Numbered from the stretch's first letter, positions 1 to 10,279 are shown. The stretch: 64,000 nucleotides of DNA from Gari tellinella (GCA_922989275.2 OV277867.1:43142070-43206069), one strand, 5' to 3'. The notes: a model not told the origin generated them from the letters alone. Numbers and translations: made by a program.

Positions 1-378
1 TGCTCATCGGCATCTGATCTAGTTCCAAACTGTGACGATTTCTTCAACTGGATCACGATTTGTTTGAATATATATCTTAAACAGTTTGACGCCCAATCAG
101 ACGCCTGGTAAAACGGCATTAGATAAGGCTCCAAACTGTTTGTTCATTCATATGTGTACATAAGTCTTTAATTTTTTATACACAGTTGTCTACATTTCAT
201 TGAATTGCATTAGCGTTTCGATACAATAAAACGGAAAAGAATAAGGTATTCTCCTTTTTATAATCCTTTAAACAGCCACATGTCCCATGAAATCTGTATT
301 GTTTTTCGAAAAAATAGTAGTCAGTAGAATAAGTATTTCAAGTCGAGACATTCGGCTGGTTTTCAGATAATTTAGGTT

Positions 379-626
379 TGAACCCTTTCATAATCAATTT
401 TTTCGGGATATTTTTACCCCTTCATCGCTTAACTGTCGTCTGCTTCAGTATTGTTGTCTGCAATACACTTTTCAAAGTAAGATTTAAGGTGGTATGACTA
501 AATAGATATCGAAAATAGTGTCAAACAGTTTTGATCCTGATCAGACGCCGCGTAACGCGGCGTCTGATCAGGACCAAATCTGTTTGCAAACACGTTTTAA
601 GGCGTAAGTGAGAGTGAAAGGGTTAA
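379..626. mobile_element. Family B MITE with CAGACGCC hairpin
   Basis: Ends are TGAACCCTTTCA on the left and TGAAAGGGTTAA on the right. A ~60-bp hairpin centred near 553 reads ...CAGACGCCGCG/TAA/CGCGGCGTCTG.... The left part matches the copies at 49533 and 58523 (GTCGTCTGCTTCA motif). Confidence 0.6.
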
Positions 627-684
627 GATTATTAAAAGTTTCAGATCTTCGGTTTTCGGAGTGTACACTACACATAATATTCAT

Positions 685-819
685 TTAACTCTTTCACTGT
701 CAAGGCTGTCGACATTGACATTTGCAAACAAGTTGGTTCCTGATCAGACGCCACGTGACATGGAATCTGATCAGGATCCAAACTGTATGATACTCATATC
801 AATGTTTCCAAAGTGTTAA
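685..819. mobile_element. Short family B MITE
   Basis: Begins TTAACTCTTTCACTGTC and ends AGTGTTAA. The central imperfect hairpin has CAGACGCCACGTGACATGG between GGTTCCTGATC and GATCAGGATCC arms. Confidence 0.5.
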
Positions 820-915
820 AGTAAAAGCAGATGGAAATATTATTATAAGCAGACGACAATATAGCAGAGACTGTGTACGACGGGTATTTCCGTTCTATAA
901 TGACTTTGAAAGGGT

Positions 916-1165
916 TACAGTGGAGAATCTGTTATTCTTTCCCAATAAACGCGTTTACGCTAAAACTATTATTTGCAGTGCAAACAGTTTGGAGCCAGAT
1001 CAGACGCCGGGTAACCCGGCGTCTGATCAGGCTCCAAACTGTTTGCCACCAAAATAAACAAGAATTATCAGAATTGTCCAAAAGTTGTTCTTTTCTACGT
1101 TTTAGTGCTTTGCGTTTACGTACGTTTGCGTTGAAACGGGAAAGAATAACATATTCTCCACTGTA
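916..1165 (+). mobile_element. Family A MITE (250 bp, full length)
   Basis: A TA dinucleotide flanks both ends of a 246-bp element with inverted repeats of ~26 bp (CAGTGGAGAATCTG... and ...TCTCCACTG). The centre (977-1043) is the hairpin CAAACAGTTTGGAGCC...GGCTCCAAACTGTTTG. Plus strand is assigned where the AATAAACGCG arm is on the left. The TA target and CAGT start suit a Tc1/mariner-type transposase supplied elsewhere (inference). It contains no gene. Confidence 0.9.
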
Positions 1166-1430
1166 AGAGGTCTCGCGAAATAACAAATATGTCGGTGGGG
1201 AAAATACAACAAAAACATTTGGGTAACAAAACTATTCAACATTTGATTTTATTATTGCTGTTTCACAAATGCCCTAATAAATATGGTACAATATCCATAT
1301 CAGATTTATTGAGGTTTGAAAAGGGCTATAGATAACTTATCCGCTGTGCTGGCGATTGTTCATACGAATTCAACTCTGTAGTAAAAAAGCAAATACATCG
1401 GTTTTTTAGTAAACAACAATTTTCATAATA

Positions 1431-1650
1431 GCAACCCCTTCACTGCCATGACGACATCAATTTTAAACAATTATCATACATTTTTATTTCTCATATTTTT
1501 TAAGTACATGTATTTTGACTTAGAAATATGGAAGTCAGTGTCAAACAGATAGGCTCCTGATCAGACACCGCGTTACGTGGCATGTGGTCAGGATCCGAAC
1601 TGTTAGCTAATGACTATTATACTCGTGAAAAGACACGATGAAAGGGTTAA
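1431..1650. mobile_element. Family B MITE
   Basis: Left end CAACCCCTTCACTGCCATGACG, right end GATGAAAGGGTTAA. The hairpin at about 1544-1606 has mismatched arms (CAGACACCGCGTTACGTGGCATGTG), so it is an older copy. Confidence 0.55.
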
Positions 1651-1736
1651 ATCTTCCATTTGAAGGATTATACATGCAGATGACGTTATCATCTCCCAAT
1701 TAAAGTGTTTGTTCATAGACAATTAAAGTTAAGAGG

Positions 1737-1975
1737 ACGTTATTCTTTTCTAATAAAGCGTTTGTGATGAAAACATTGTTTCTATTGCATACAGTTTAGA
1801 GTCAGATCAGACGCCGGATAATTACCCGGCGTTTGGTAAGACTCCAAAATATTTGCCACGCCGATAAAATAAACCGTAGGGGTGACATTTCAAACAATTG
1901 TTTCTACATTTTATTGCGTTTCGATTGCGTTTGCGTTTGTTTGCTGTCACAACGGAAAGAATAATGAATAATAAA
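1737..1975 (+). mobile_element. Worn family A copy
   Basis: Retains GACGTTATTCTTTTC, an AATAAAGCG arm, a hairpin at about 1790-1855 with CAGACGCCGGATAATTACCCGGCG, and a right end near GGAAAGAATAA. The outer terminal repeats are lost. Confidence 0.5.
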
Positions 1976-2036
1976 AACGTCTCAGCCACTGAACCTATAT
2001 AATAAGACAGAAAATATATTTTGCAAAGTTGGGTTC

Positions 2037-2042
2037 TTTATT
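2037..2042 (-). terminator. Candidate polyadenylation signal of the neuropeptide gene
   Basis: AATAAA on the minus strand, about 107 bases beyond the stop codon at 2149. It is the first canonical hexamer downstream. The context is AT-rich, so chance is possible. Confidence 0.45.
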
Positions 2043-2148
2043 TGATATGTAATGTAATTTTTGTCTAATTCTTGGCCAAAACGTCCGTATCTACAAGTTA
2101 AAGTAAATATATCACACTTTAAACAGTCTCGTTTGGGTTACAGGTTGC

Positions 2149-2840
2149 TTAGTTTTCGTCTGTTACTTTAACAAGATCATCGCTGTTGTCAGAGACCGGC
2201 TGGATAACCTGTACGGTGTTGTCTTCGCCACCCTTTCCATCCACAGATTCGAACAGGCTGTTAGACTCAGTATCGGTAACCTTCATCATATTGTCAGGAA
2301 TAGTTACATCTTTGCCGATTCTTACGAATTTACTAAACCGTTTCTCAGTACTTTCAATGTCATTTTCTGAAGTATCAGTGCGTTGGTTATTGATTCCGCC
2401 ATTCTGCGGTTTTCTGAAGTAAGCAGCAGGGTTTTCATAATGAGGTCTGCCGATTCGTACGAATTTGCTCATGCGTTTGTCTTTGAGCGCGAGATCTTCG
2501 AGGGGTATGCCATTGCCAGATTCCGGCTCGATTCTGTTTTGTCCAGTCAGTTCGTTTAAATTCAGATAATGAGCCTTACCGATTCTGACAAATTTACTCA
2601 TGCGTTTGTCGTTGGGTGCGAGATCTTCAAGGTTTTTGTCAGTTTGTCGTAAATTGGGCCTGCCTATTCGTACGAATTTGCTCATGCGCTTTTCCTCGGC
2701 ATTGTTTAGAGTATTAATGTCGTTTTTGCCGATACGTACGAAAGAACTCATTCGTTTGTCCGCATTGCCGAAGTCGTCAAAGTTTTTCCCTATTCTAACA
2801 AAGGAACTCATTCGCTTGTTTGTGTTCTGTGAGTTGGTAT
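2149..2840 (-). CDS. FVRIamide-type neuropeptide precursor, exon 3 (six peptide units, stop codon)
   Basis: Last coding exon, residues 307-536, entered through a good acceptor (TTGTTTTTCAG) in phase 1. The open frame upstream to 2868 is intronic and has no signal peptide, so this is not a separate gene. It holds six KR-flanked units in order: MSSFVRI-GK, MSSFVRI-GK, MSKFVRI-GR, MSKFVRI-GK, MSKFVRI-GR and FSKFVRI-GK. The spacers are acidic, and related phrases (NLEDLAPNDKR, PLEDLALKDKR) recur before the fourth and fifth units, pointing to internal tandem duplication. The C-terminal ~55 residues are acidic, contain no peptide unit and end KVTDEN then TAA. Compared with exon 1 the units are more uniform and mostly carry Lys at the third position. 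The mature peptides would be MSSFVRIamide, MSKFVRIamide and FSKFVRIamide. Confidence 0.88.
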
Positions 2841-3246
2841 CTGAAAAACAAAATAAAAACACCAACACATGTATTTTATATAGTGAAGAAGACGTTTTTC
2901 CTTTCCAATGAACGTTTGATGATAAACTATTATTTCATTCACAATCAGTTTAAAACCGGCAAAGACGGGCTTCTGATAGTGATTCAAGCTATTTGCCACT
3001 CAAATTAAACAGAATCGCCACTATTTCAGGAAATTATTATTTTCAATATCATATTTCAATAACAGTTTACATATAAATGTATTTTTAACTATATCGTTAC
3101 GTAAAATGGTACTATATATCGTGAAACATTATAACTGTTATATATTCTTATATAGTGGAAGCATATTGCAAACAATTTCGAAACATAGAATAAAAACAAA
3201 CAACGTGCAATCAAACTTTAAACAGATATCGCTCGTTTTATAGCCA

Positions 3247-3657
3247 TTTAACCCTTACCGGCCATGACGCCAAATGCTTTCAACTATTGGCGTCTGTTTC
3301 TATTTCTCAAAATCAGATTGCTAATATAAGTACTGTCATGCTGAGCAGTGGACATTTTAACTCAGTGTATGCACGGTATTTTAACTCAGTGTATGCACGG
3401 TATTTTAACTCAGTGTATGCACGGTATTTTAACTCATTGTATGCACGGTATTTTTTCGTTCTGCGACAATCGTCGTCTACTGTTCTTAACAAAATTTTCT
3501 AAATCTTTTTTCAAAACAGGACCAGTCTATTAAATAGTTTGGATCCTGCTGAGACATAGCTTTACGCGGCGTCTCATCTGGATCCAAACCGTATGACAAA
3601 AATCACTGTGGGGTATATCCGCCGCTAGCGCAAGCCAATACTAAAACGAACGTGAAA
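3247..3657. mobile_element. Worn family B element holding a tandem repeat
   Basis: Begins TTAACCCTTACCGGCCATGACGCC. A hairpin at about 3536-3594 (GTTTGGATCCTGCTGAGAC... with ...GTCTCATCTGGATCC) lies right of a 24-bp tandem repeat. The right end is degraded. Confidence 0.4.
3355..3452 (+). repeat. 24-bp tandem repeat, four copies
   Basis: Four adjacent copies of TTTTAACTCAGTGTATGCAC plus GGTA. Only the fourth differs visibly (CATTG for CAGTG), so the expansion is recent. It lies in intron 2. Confidence 0.9.
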
Positions 3658-3674
3658 GAAACACTGGTTGTAAT

Positions 3675-3765
3675 CACAGGGGAGACAGCTTTATTATTTC
3701 CCCGTTTAGCGAAACCAAACGCAAACGAAGAGCACTAAAATGTCGAAAATGGCAAATATCTGCAC
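3675..3765 (-). mobile_element. Family A left-end fragment
   Basis: Reads CAGGGGAGAC, then a TTATT...CCCCGTTTAGCG run, CAAACGCAAACG and GCACTAAAATGTCG, matching the left half of family A. No hairpin or right end follows. Confidence 0.45.
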
Positions 3766-4144
3766 ACGTTAGCAGTTAGTTCTAATTTTTAACTGTTTAA
3801 TGTTTTCCATATAAACGCAAGGACCACAAGAAAGATTAGTTAATTGTATGTTCTAATTGTGTTACTGTCTTGAAAAAAAAGAGTCTTTATTATTACATTT
3901 GTATTATTATCTAAATACATGTAGCTTGGAACCAAAACAGAGTAAGTAAGAGTTGAGCTGATCCAAAACTTGAGCCGTTTCGTGAATACGGGTACAGACG
4001 ACCCGATATCTGATTTGGCTCCAACATGTTAATAAATGCCGTAAGGTTTTACAATGTAAGCTCTTACGTGTTTTGTGTGATGACCTCTAGTAAAATATTT
4101 CTTTTATAAAATGCTCGTAGAAACAAAGACCGTTATCGATACTT

Positions 4145-4300
4145 TCGTGAACACACTAGATAAGGCGTTATTATTTCCCCAATAAACGAGTTTGTGATAA
4201 AACAGTTTTTTTTCTGATCCGACATTGAGTTCCCCGTCGTCTGACTGTGGCCCAAATAAGTTGCAATTGCCTTCAAACTCGACTTCTCAACTTGTCGAAA
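4145..4300 (+). mobile_element. Worn family A fragment
   Basis: GGCGTTATTATTTCCCCAATAAACGAG is followed by a degraded hairpin (GATCCGACATTGAGTTCCCCGTCG). It directly precedes another family A-derived element. Confidence 0.35.
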
Positions 4301-4311
4301 CCATTTGCAGT

Positions 4312-4606
4312 GGATAAGACGGTATTCTTTCCCGTTTAAATGTCAAAAATTGCTATTTTCTACAGTTTAGTTCTTTGCGTTTGCGTTTTGGCAACCGTAA
4401 AAAACTTAACTGTAGAAAATAGCAATTTTTTAATATTTTGACAATTGTTAATGATTTAGTTTAATTTGAGTGGCAAACAGTTTGGAGCCTAACATGACGC
4501 CGTGTTATCCGGCGTCGGGTCAGGTTTTAAAACGGCCTAGTGGAAATAATAGTGTAAGCGTAAGGCGTTTATTTGGAATGAACAATGATTGTATTCTCCA
4601 TTGTTA
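4312..4606 (-). mobile_element. Rearranged family A derivative with an added inverted repeat
   Basis: The left end CAGTGGATAAGACGGTATTC and right end GATTGTATTCTCCATTG are family A-like. The central hairpin remains (CATGACGCCGTGTTATCCGGCGTCG). An extra inverted repeat lies between: ATTGCTATTTTCTACAG near 4347 against CTGTAGAAAATAGCAAT near 4408. This makes the copy longer than 250 bp. Confidence 0.45.
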
Positions 4607-5032
4607 CACGCTGATGATACATTTTGAGTAAACCCATAGATAAACAGTATCTGCAAAACGCCGAGACGACAAATTTTGAGCTGCACTCCAGCTAAGAATA
4701 ATTTAGAAATATGAAAAAGAGGTTAATTGTACTTCATCACAAAACAAGCCTTTTTTCAGTTGCTGCATCTGATAATTGATGCTAAAGTGACACTTCGTCT
4801 TGTATGGCATATAACGATTTTGCATTGGCACCTATGTTTAAGCGTCCGAATGATTCAGAGAAAACTACGTTATATTCATTTCATTTTAACAAATGGAAAA
4901 GCTATCATAATGCAATGTTATGTAGAAAATGACAATTTTGCAGTTTTGTTTTAAAATGCTGACCATACATTTACTTGTTTTTGAAGCGCTAACACGTGAA
5001 TAGCTAAATGGCTATCTAACCTTGTGTATTAC

Positions 5033-5146
5033 CCTTTGTCTGAGGGGAGTGTCCGTTTAGTATTAGCGCCAATTCATTGGGGTTGTGGCCGCCGGACATC
5101 TGTCGACCAATTCTTACAAAACTGCTCATTCTTTTCTCTGTTTGTC
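5033..5146 (-). CDS. FVRIamide-type neuropeptide precursor, exon 2 (one peptide unit, possible cassette exon)
   Basis: A 114-bp exon encoding residues 269-306 of the joined protein. It follows an acceptor reading TTTTTCTAG and ends at a donor reading AAGG/GTAATA. Both junctions are phase 1, so it joins in frame to exon 1 and exon 3, and skipping it also keeps the frame. It encodes GQTEKR, then MSSFVRI-GR, then a spacer starting QMSGGHNPNE. The stretch 5092-5138 matches 9543-9589 at the end of exon 1 with one difference in 47 bases, so it arose by duplication. The conserved frame and splice sites argue against a pseudo-exon, but transcription cannot be shown from DNA. It is too short to stand out as an ORF and was found by motif. 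Confidence 0.75.
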
Positions 5147-5280
5147 CTAGAAAAATCAATAATATAAACACATAATAACTCAATGAAGATAAACTTATTT
5201 TAAACAGGCAATTGAGATAGTATGAATTAAATTCATCCTTTCTATTATTTCTTCCCCTACCGGCCTTTTTGAAAGATAAT

Positions 5281-6137
5281 CATGTCCACATACCCGTCAC
5301 ACTACTGTTTTATGTCCACAAACACACGTCTCATTACTGTTTCATACAGCATGTCCACATACACGTCACATTACTGTTTTATGTCCAAATACACGTCTCA
5401 TTATTGTTTCATGCAGCATGTCCACAACGTAACATTACTGTTCCATGTCCAAATACACGTCACTTTACTGTTTCATGTCCAAATACACGTCACATTACTG
5501 TTTCATGTAGCATGTCCTCATACACGTCACATTACTGTTTCATGTCCACATACACGTCACATTACTGTTTCATGTCCACATACACGTCACATTACTGTTT
5601 CAGGTAGCATGTCCACATACACGTCACATTACTGTTTCATGTCCACATACACGTCACATTACTGCTTCATGTTCAAATACATGTCAAATTACTGTTTCAT
5701 GCAGCATGTCCACATACACGTCACATAAATGTTTCATGTCCAAACACACGTCTCATTACTGTTTCATGCAGCATGTCCACATACACGCTACATTACTGTT
5801 CCATGCAGCATGTCCACATACACGTCACATTACTGTTTCATGCATCATGTCAACATACACGTCACATTACTGTTCCATGTCCTCTTTTTGTCACATATCT
5901 TTTTCATGCAGCATGTCCACAAACACGTCACATTACTGTTTCATGTCCTCATAATTTTCACATTACTATTTCATGCAGTATGTCCAAATACACGTCACAT
6001 TACTGTTTCATGTCCATATACACGTCACATTATTGTTTCATGCATCATGTCAACATACACATTACATTACTGCTTCATGCATCATGTCAACATACACGTC
6101 ATATTACCGTTTTATGTCCACATACACGTCACATTAT
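5281..6137 (+). repeat. Minisatellite array, ~30-bp unit
   Basis: Roughly two dozen copies of CATGTCCACATACACGTCAC followed by ATTACTGTTT. A longer variant carries an extra CATGCAG, and the two alternate irregularly. Copies differ by scattered substitutions (CACAT/CAAAT, GTCAC/GTCTC). The whole array lies in intron 1 of the neuropeptide gene. Confidence 0.95.
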
Positions 6138-6316
6138 ACATTTGTTTTTTAGGCACTGAAGGAACAGTCAAATCATTGACCCGAGGCAGCAGGATGTACC
6201 TTGAGAACTGTTGCCCTAGGCCAATGGTCGAGGGCAGCAGTTTCCAACGTCTTCCTTGCAACCGAGGGACAATGATTTGAATGTTTCCGAAGTAACTGTC
6301 AAACAAATGATTTATA

Positions 6317-6982
6317 ACCTGACTCTCTACTTAAGCAAGGCTGATTGAATGGCTAGATCTTGATCTACATGGTTTGAACAAAACGTATTTAGATTCTAGA
6401 CATGATTTGTTATTTCATCTTTATTAAAGTCAATACCACAACTGAATGAGAACATCACTGCTCTCTACCTTATTCAATTGTTCAATTACGATTGAAATAA
6501 TTTTTGTTTCCTATTGACTAAAATTGATTGACACGTAGTTTGGTTTTCGAAATTACGTAATGTATGATGGCATGACGTCATTTATTTTGTAACGTCATAA
6601 TCTGTTTTAAAAACAGGAAGATGCTCGATCTGCAAGCGGTTTTATAAATCTTATTCGGAGTCACGCTTGATACTATATCTAGATCTAGATATAGAATCTA
6701 TAGAGCCTTTTAAAAGGGATTGTTCGGGAGAGAAAAAAAGCCCGAAGAACCCCGCAATAGGCTAGATTTACGTAGAAACTGGTTTGATTATCGTAGTTTT
6801 GATCATATTCAAATTCTGAAATAAAACTCTGTATCATAAAGACGCCCTTATTCGGTCCCGCGATGCAGAAAAATTTTGCTCACCATTTTTGCGAATGTAA
6901 CAGTGCTGTGCAACAGTCAACTGTTGCCCTTTGGCATGGTAAATATTTAGGGAAAAATTTTCACTAAAATAGAGAGTCAGGT
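6317..6982. mobile_element. 666-bp element with short inverted ends
   Basis: ACCTGACTCTCTA at the left is repeated in inverse as TAGAGAGTCAGGT at the right. A unit of the neighbouring minisatellite resumes just after the right end. The interior has no coding capacity that I can see. Confidence 0.45.
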
Positions 6983-7022
6983 AATAATACTGTTTCATAC
7001 ATCATGTCCAAATACACGTCAC

Positions 7023-7110
7023 ATTACTGTTTAATGTCAGAACAGAACAGAACAGAACTTTTATTACTTGAGTTCTACATAACATAGAATATATGAGGTA
7101 CAACACAATA
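7023..7110 (-). mobile_element. Possible 3' tail of a retroposon with (TTCTG)n
   Basis: Four CAGAA units abut TTTTATTACTTGAGTTCTAC. On the minus strand this reads as an AATAAAA-bearing 3' end followed by a short pentamer tail, as in some LINEs and SINEs. It is too short to classify. Confidence 0.3.
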
Positions 7111-8261
7111 ATATAAGTAATTACTGTCACGTGGTTTTGTTTTATAATCTGACTAATTTTAACTAATATCTAATATTGTCGTGGTGGTGGGGGTTGGGGG
7201 TTGGGGAGGGGCTGTGCCCGGTAATAAACTCTTCCAGACATCGGTATTCGTAAGATGAGAACCAAAGGAGGCTCCCACCTCCCGACTACCGATATCTGTT
7301 CAGTGTAATGCGTGTTAATGTATAGATCTAGTATTATGCTTTCATACAGCGACATTGTCGCCTTTTTTAGATTTTTATAATTAAATTTAAATATAAATAT
7401 GGCTTTGCCTTTAAAAATCATCTATGAGATAGGCCTATGTTATAGAGATACACTGTTGAGAAAAAAGAATTCCTACTATACCTATCTGGAACCAGGGTCG
7501 AGCCTGTTCAAGACTGTTTTTGTTATTGTTATTAGAAATCTAGATATATCGTATTTGAAGATTAATTTTAGAAATTCGAAACAAGTAAAATATTAATTTT
7601 CCAATATAGGAAACGTTTGGATCATAGAACTGCATGGATTTAAGATCGAGCCTCTTTCAAGGAGCCCGAGCTTAGTCCAGACAGCTGACATTTACGGATT
7701 ATTGCATTGAAATAGACTATAAATTACAAATGATTGGAATGCAGCACTAGAGTATCGACAGGAATAGACCTTGAATTTGATTGGTTGGGGTAAATTACAC
7801 ATGGACGGACATGGTTTTTCCTACACGTGACCTAAAGAATGGTAATAGTTGAACAGTTGAACAAGTGCATAACATTGGTGGATTAATAAAGTGTTTTTGG
7901 AGTTAAACCTATTGACAAATGAATTATTACAGAAATATCCTCCTCAGTGGCAATGGTTGACAATCCGTGAGAACAGTGGATATTCTTAAATGCTTAAAGT
8001 GAAGTTTTCACTTTTAACCTAGATTTCGGCCATGCAGCTATGACACACCAGGCTCACCCGTGTGCACATACTCGTATTTAAATCCAGGGACATTTCTTTA
8101 ACATGTTAATGAAACGTCCCTGTTGGATCTTAGGTCAAATTTAATGAGTTGACTACTGTCTCATATGGCTTAATTAGTTGGTTAACAATTCATTTATAGA
8201 TCTATTGCATCTAAATGAATCTGTCGCTTCACAGCTGCATGGTTTCATTGAACTAATAAAG

Positions 8262-8610
8262 ATTTTATGTCAAAATACACGTCACATTACTGTTTCATGC
8301 AGCATGTCCAAATACACGTCTCATTATTGTTTCATGCAGCATGTCCAAATACACGTCACATTACTGTTTCATGTCCAAATACACGTCACATTACTTTTTC
8401 ATGTCCAAATACACGTCACATTACTGTTTCATGCAGCATGACAACATACACGTCACATTACTGTTTCATGTAGCATGGCCATATACATGTCACATTACTG
8501 TTTCATGCAGCATGTCCAAATACAAGTCACATTACTGTTTCATGTCCAAATACACGTCTCATTACTGTTTCATGCATCATGTCCACAAGCACGTCACATT
8601 ACTGTTTCAA
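8262..8610 (+). repeat. Second block of the ~30-bp minisatellite
   Basis: About eleven units of the 5281-6137 array (mostly the CATGTCCAAATACACGTCAC form), about 2.1 kb away in the same orientation and same intron. Confidence 0.93.
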
Positions 8611-9474
8611 GTCGAAAAAAGGGGATCCAATATTTTTATTAGAACACTGTCGATTAATAAACTTGGTTGGGTAATGAGTATATTTAGAGTATGTTATAAA
8701 TTTCCGATAGTGAATTGAAATTAAACACGATATTCAAAAGGTCTGAGCATCAGTCATTTTGGAGCGAGATCAGACGCAGAAATACTAAGGGACATGACTC
8801 CAAACTGTTTGAAACAAACCTCACATCTTCGATTGGCTAATATATAATATGGTAGGTCATATCTTGATTGCCCGCTAAACACACGTTCTACAGTATTATA
8901 ATTACATCCGACTGGGGAAAATTAATACTTTTCAACTGCATCATCGAAAAACCTAAAGCCATTACTTGACCTAGCTTGGTTGGTTACACCTAGTCCTGTA
9001 GAAAGTTTAAGTTAAAGGACGTAGTATGCTTTTAGCTGTACAAGTGTCTAGGCAAAATAATATCAGTATGAATGGACTGGGGGTAATGTTTTAGGCGATG
9101 CGTTAGAGCTGAATACAAAGTGAACGCATTCGTAGTACAGGAACATTTCTGATCGATGTGCTTCTAAGTCTAAACGATTATTATCTGTAATTTTATTCAG
9201 AAAATACCACCAAAGTGTCAAGTAATTCTGAAGCAGCTTTATATACTCCCTCAGCCTTTGTTATAGGTCAATGCTTATAAAGCGTCTGATATGACATACA
9301 TTGAGATCTCAAGCGTTTAATTGAGAACGAGCTGATACTTATCTCAAATGCTTTATAAGAGTGGGCCTGGTTTCAAACTGGTGTCAATTGATATACGTTT
9401 CTGAAGTGCAACGCCTTTTTGTTTGGAAAAATGCCCCCAAGCACAACTCTGAAAGTTAAAGGCTCGTGACTTAC

Positions 9475-10279
9475 CTTCGTCGATGTCCGCGTTCTGTTGT
9501 TGTTTGTTATGTTGTCGGTTGTATTCATAAGTGCTATAGTCCCCGGACATCTGACGACCAATTCTTACAAAACTGCTCATTCTTTTCTCGTTCGGTTCTT
9601 TTTCAGCGTTGTCAATTGACTCGTCTCCCTCGTTAAGAGTACCAGCTTCTTGTTGAACAAGGTATTTTCTTAGTTCTTCCTCATTCATGTCTTTGATGCC
9701 CATTTGTTTAAGAGCATTTGTTGTGTCCCTTTTCCCGATTCTGATGAATGACGAATGTCCAATTCTGCCGCTTCGACGATAGTACGGGGGTGAAGAAATG
9801 CTATGGATTCGGCCACTTCTGTTTCGAACAAATCCAGCGGATGGGAATTTTCCGAGACGGATGAACGCTCCGCCCCTTTTATTGAATGGAAGTGATAATG
9901 GTTCTGTTCCATAGCCACTTCTCCAGGAACTTAAAGTATTGTCGACATCGGGTTCTCCACCACGCCCGATCCTCACAAAGGCACTTTTTCTTTTCTGGAA
10001 CTCTCCATCGTCTTGACTATTGTCTTCTCCTGGCACGGCTTCATAGATTGAGAACTCTGGATCGTTTCGGCCTATGCGTATGAAAGAACTTAGACCTCGC
10101 CCGATCCTTACAAAGCTGCTTAGTCTTTTAGCAATTTCATTTTGTTCGCCCAAATCAGGATACACAAAGTCATCAGAAAAGTTCAACGAGTCGTCACCCT
10201 CCAGAGGTGAACACGAGATAAGAAGAAAAATGTTTATCAATACCAGAGAAATGATGTGTGTTTTCCATGATTGGTCCAT
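9475..10279 (-). CDS. FVRIamide-type neuropeptide precursor, exon 1 (signal peptide and six peptide units)
   Basis: First coding exon of a secreted prepropeptide whose products would be short C-terminally amidated peptides released from neurons, probably acting on peptide-gated GPCRs (family knowledge). I chose the Met at 10279 because it starts a clear signal peptide (hydrophobic core HIISLVLINIFLLIS, residues 8-22). The Met 15 codons upstream lies before a good splice acceptor. Six units follow: LSSFVRI-G (53-59), GLSSFIRI-G (62-69), KSAFVRI-G (98-104), GGAFIRL-G (136-142), GHSSFIRI-G (174-181) and MSSFVRI-G (234-240). Each ends in Gly (amide donor) then Arg or Lys; most follow a KR or single basic site, and acidic spacers lie between. 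Residues 146-155 (SAGFVRNRSG) look like a decayed unit. The exon ends at a strong donor, GAAG/GTAAGT, after 268 codons plus one base (phase 1). The frame stays open into the intron to 9353, which I treat as read-through. The FVRIamide assignment rests on the repeated motif. Confidence 0.9.

Larger units (their letters stand above)
2841..5032 (-). other. Intron 2 of the neuropeptide gene
   Basis: Phase-1 intron of about 2.2 kb with GT...AG ends. It contains a family B-like hairpin, a 24-bp tandem repeat and worn fragments of family A, but no intact young MITE. Confidence 0.7.
5147..9474 (-). other. Intron 1 of the neuropeptide gene
   Basis: Phase-1 intron of about 4.3 kb with GT...AG ends. 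It contains two blocks of one ~30-bp minisatellite (5281-6137 and 8262-8610), a single further unit near 7005, a 666-bp inverted-repeat element and otherwise unremarkable AT-rich DNA. No family A MITE of full length lies within it. Confidence 0.7.

Noticed and set aside
2149..2868. Separate neuropeptide gene starting at the Met at 2868
   Set aside because: The leading residues are intronic and precede a clear splice acceptor at 2841, there is no real signal peptide, and the phase matches the upstream exons.
5281..6137. CRISPR-like array
   Set aside because: Repeats are contiguous ~30-bp units without unique spacers, in an intron of a eukaryotic gene. It is a minisatellite.
5269..6280. Long His/Ser/Tyr/Cys-rich frames across the minisatellite
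   Set aside because: A 30-bp unit keeps several frames open. The translations only mirror the repeat.
9353..9474. Coding tail of exon 1 reading on to a stop at 9353
   Set aside because: A strong GAAG/GTAAGT donor occurs at 9474 and the tail has no peptide unit. A retained-intron form cannot be excluded.
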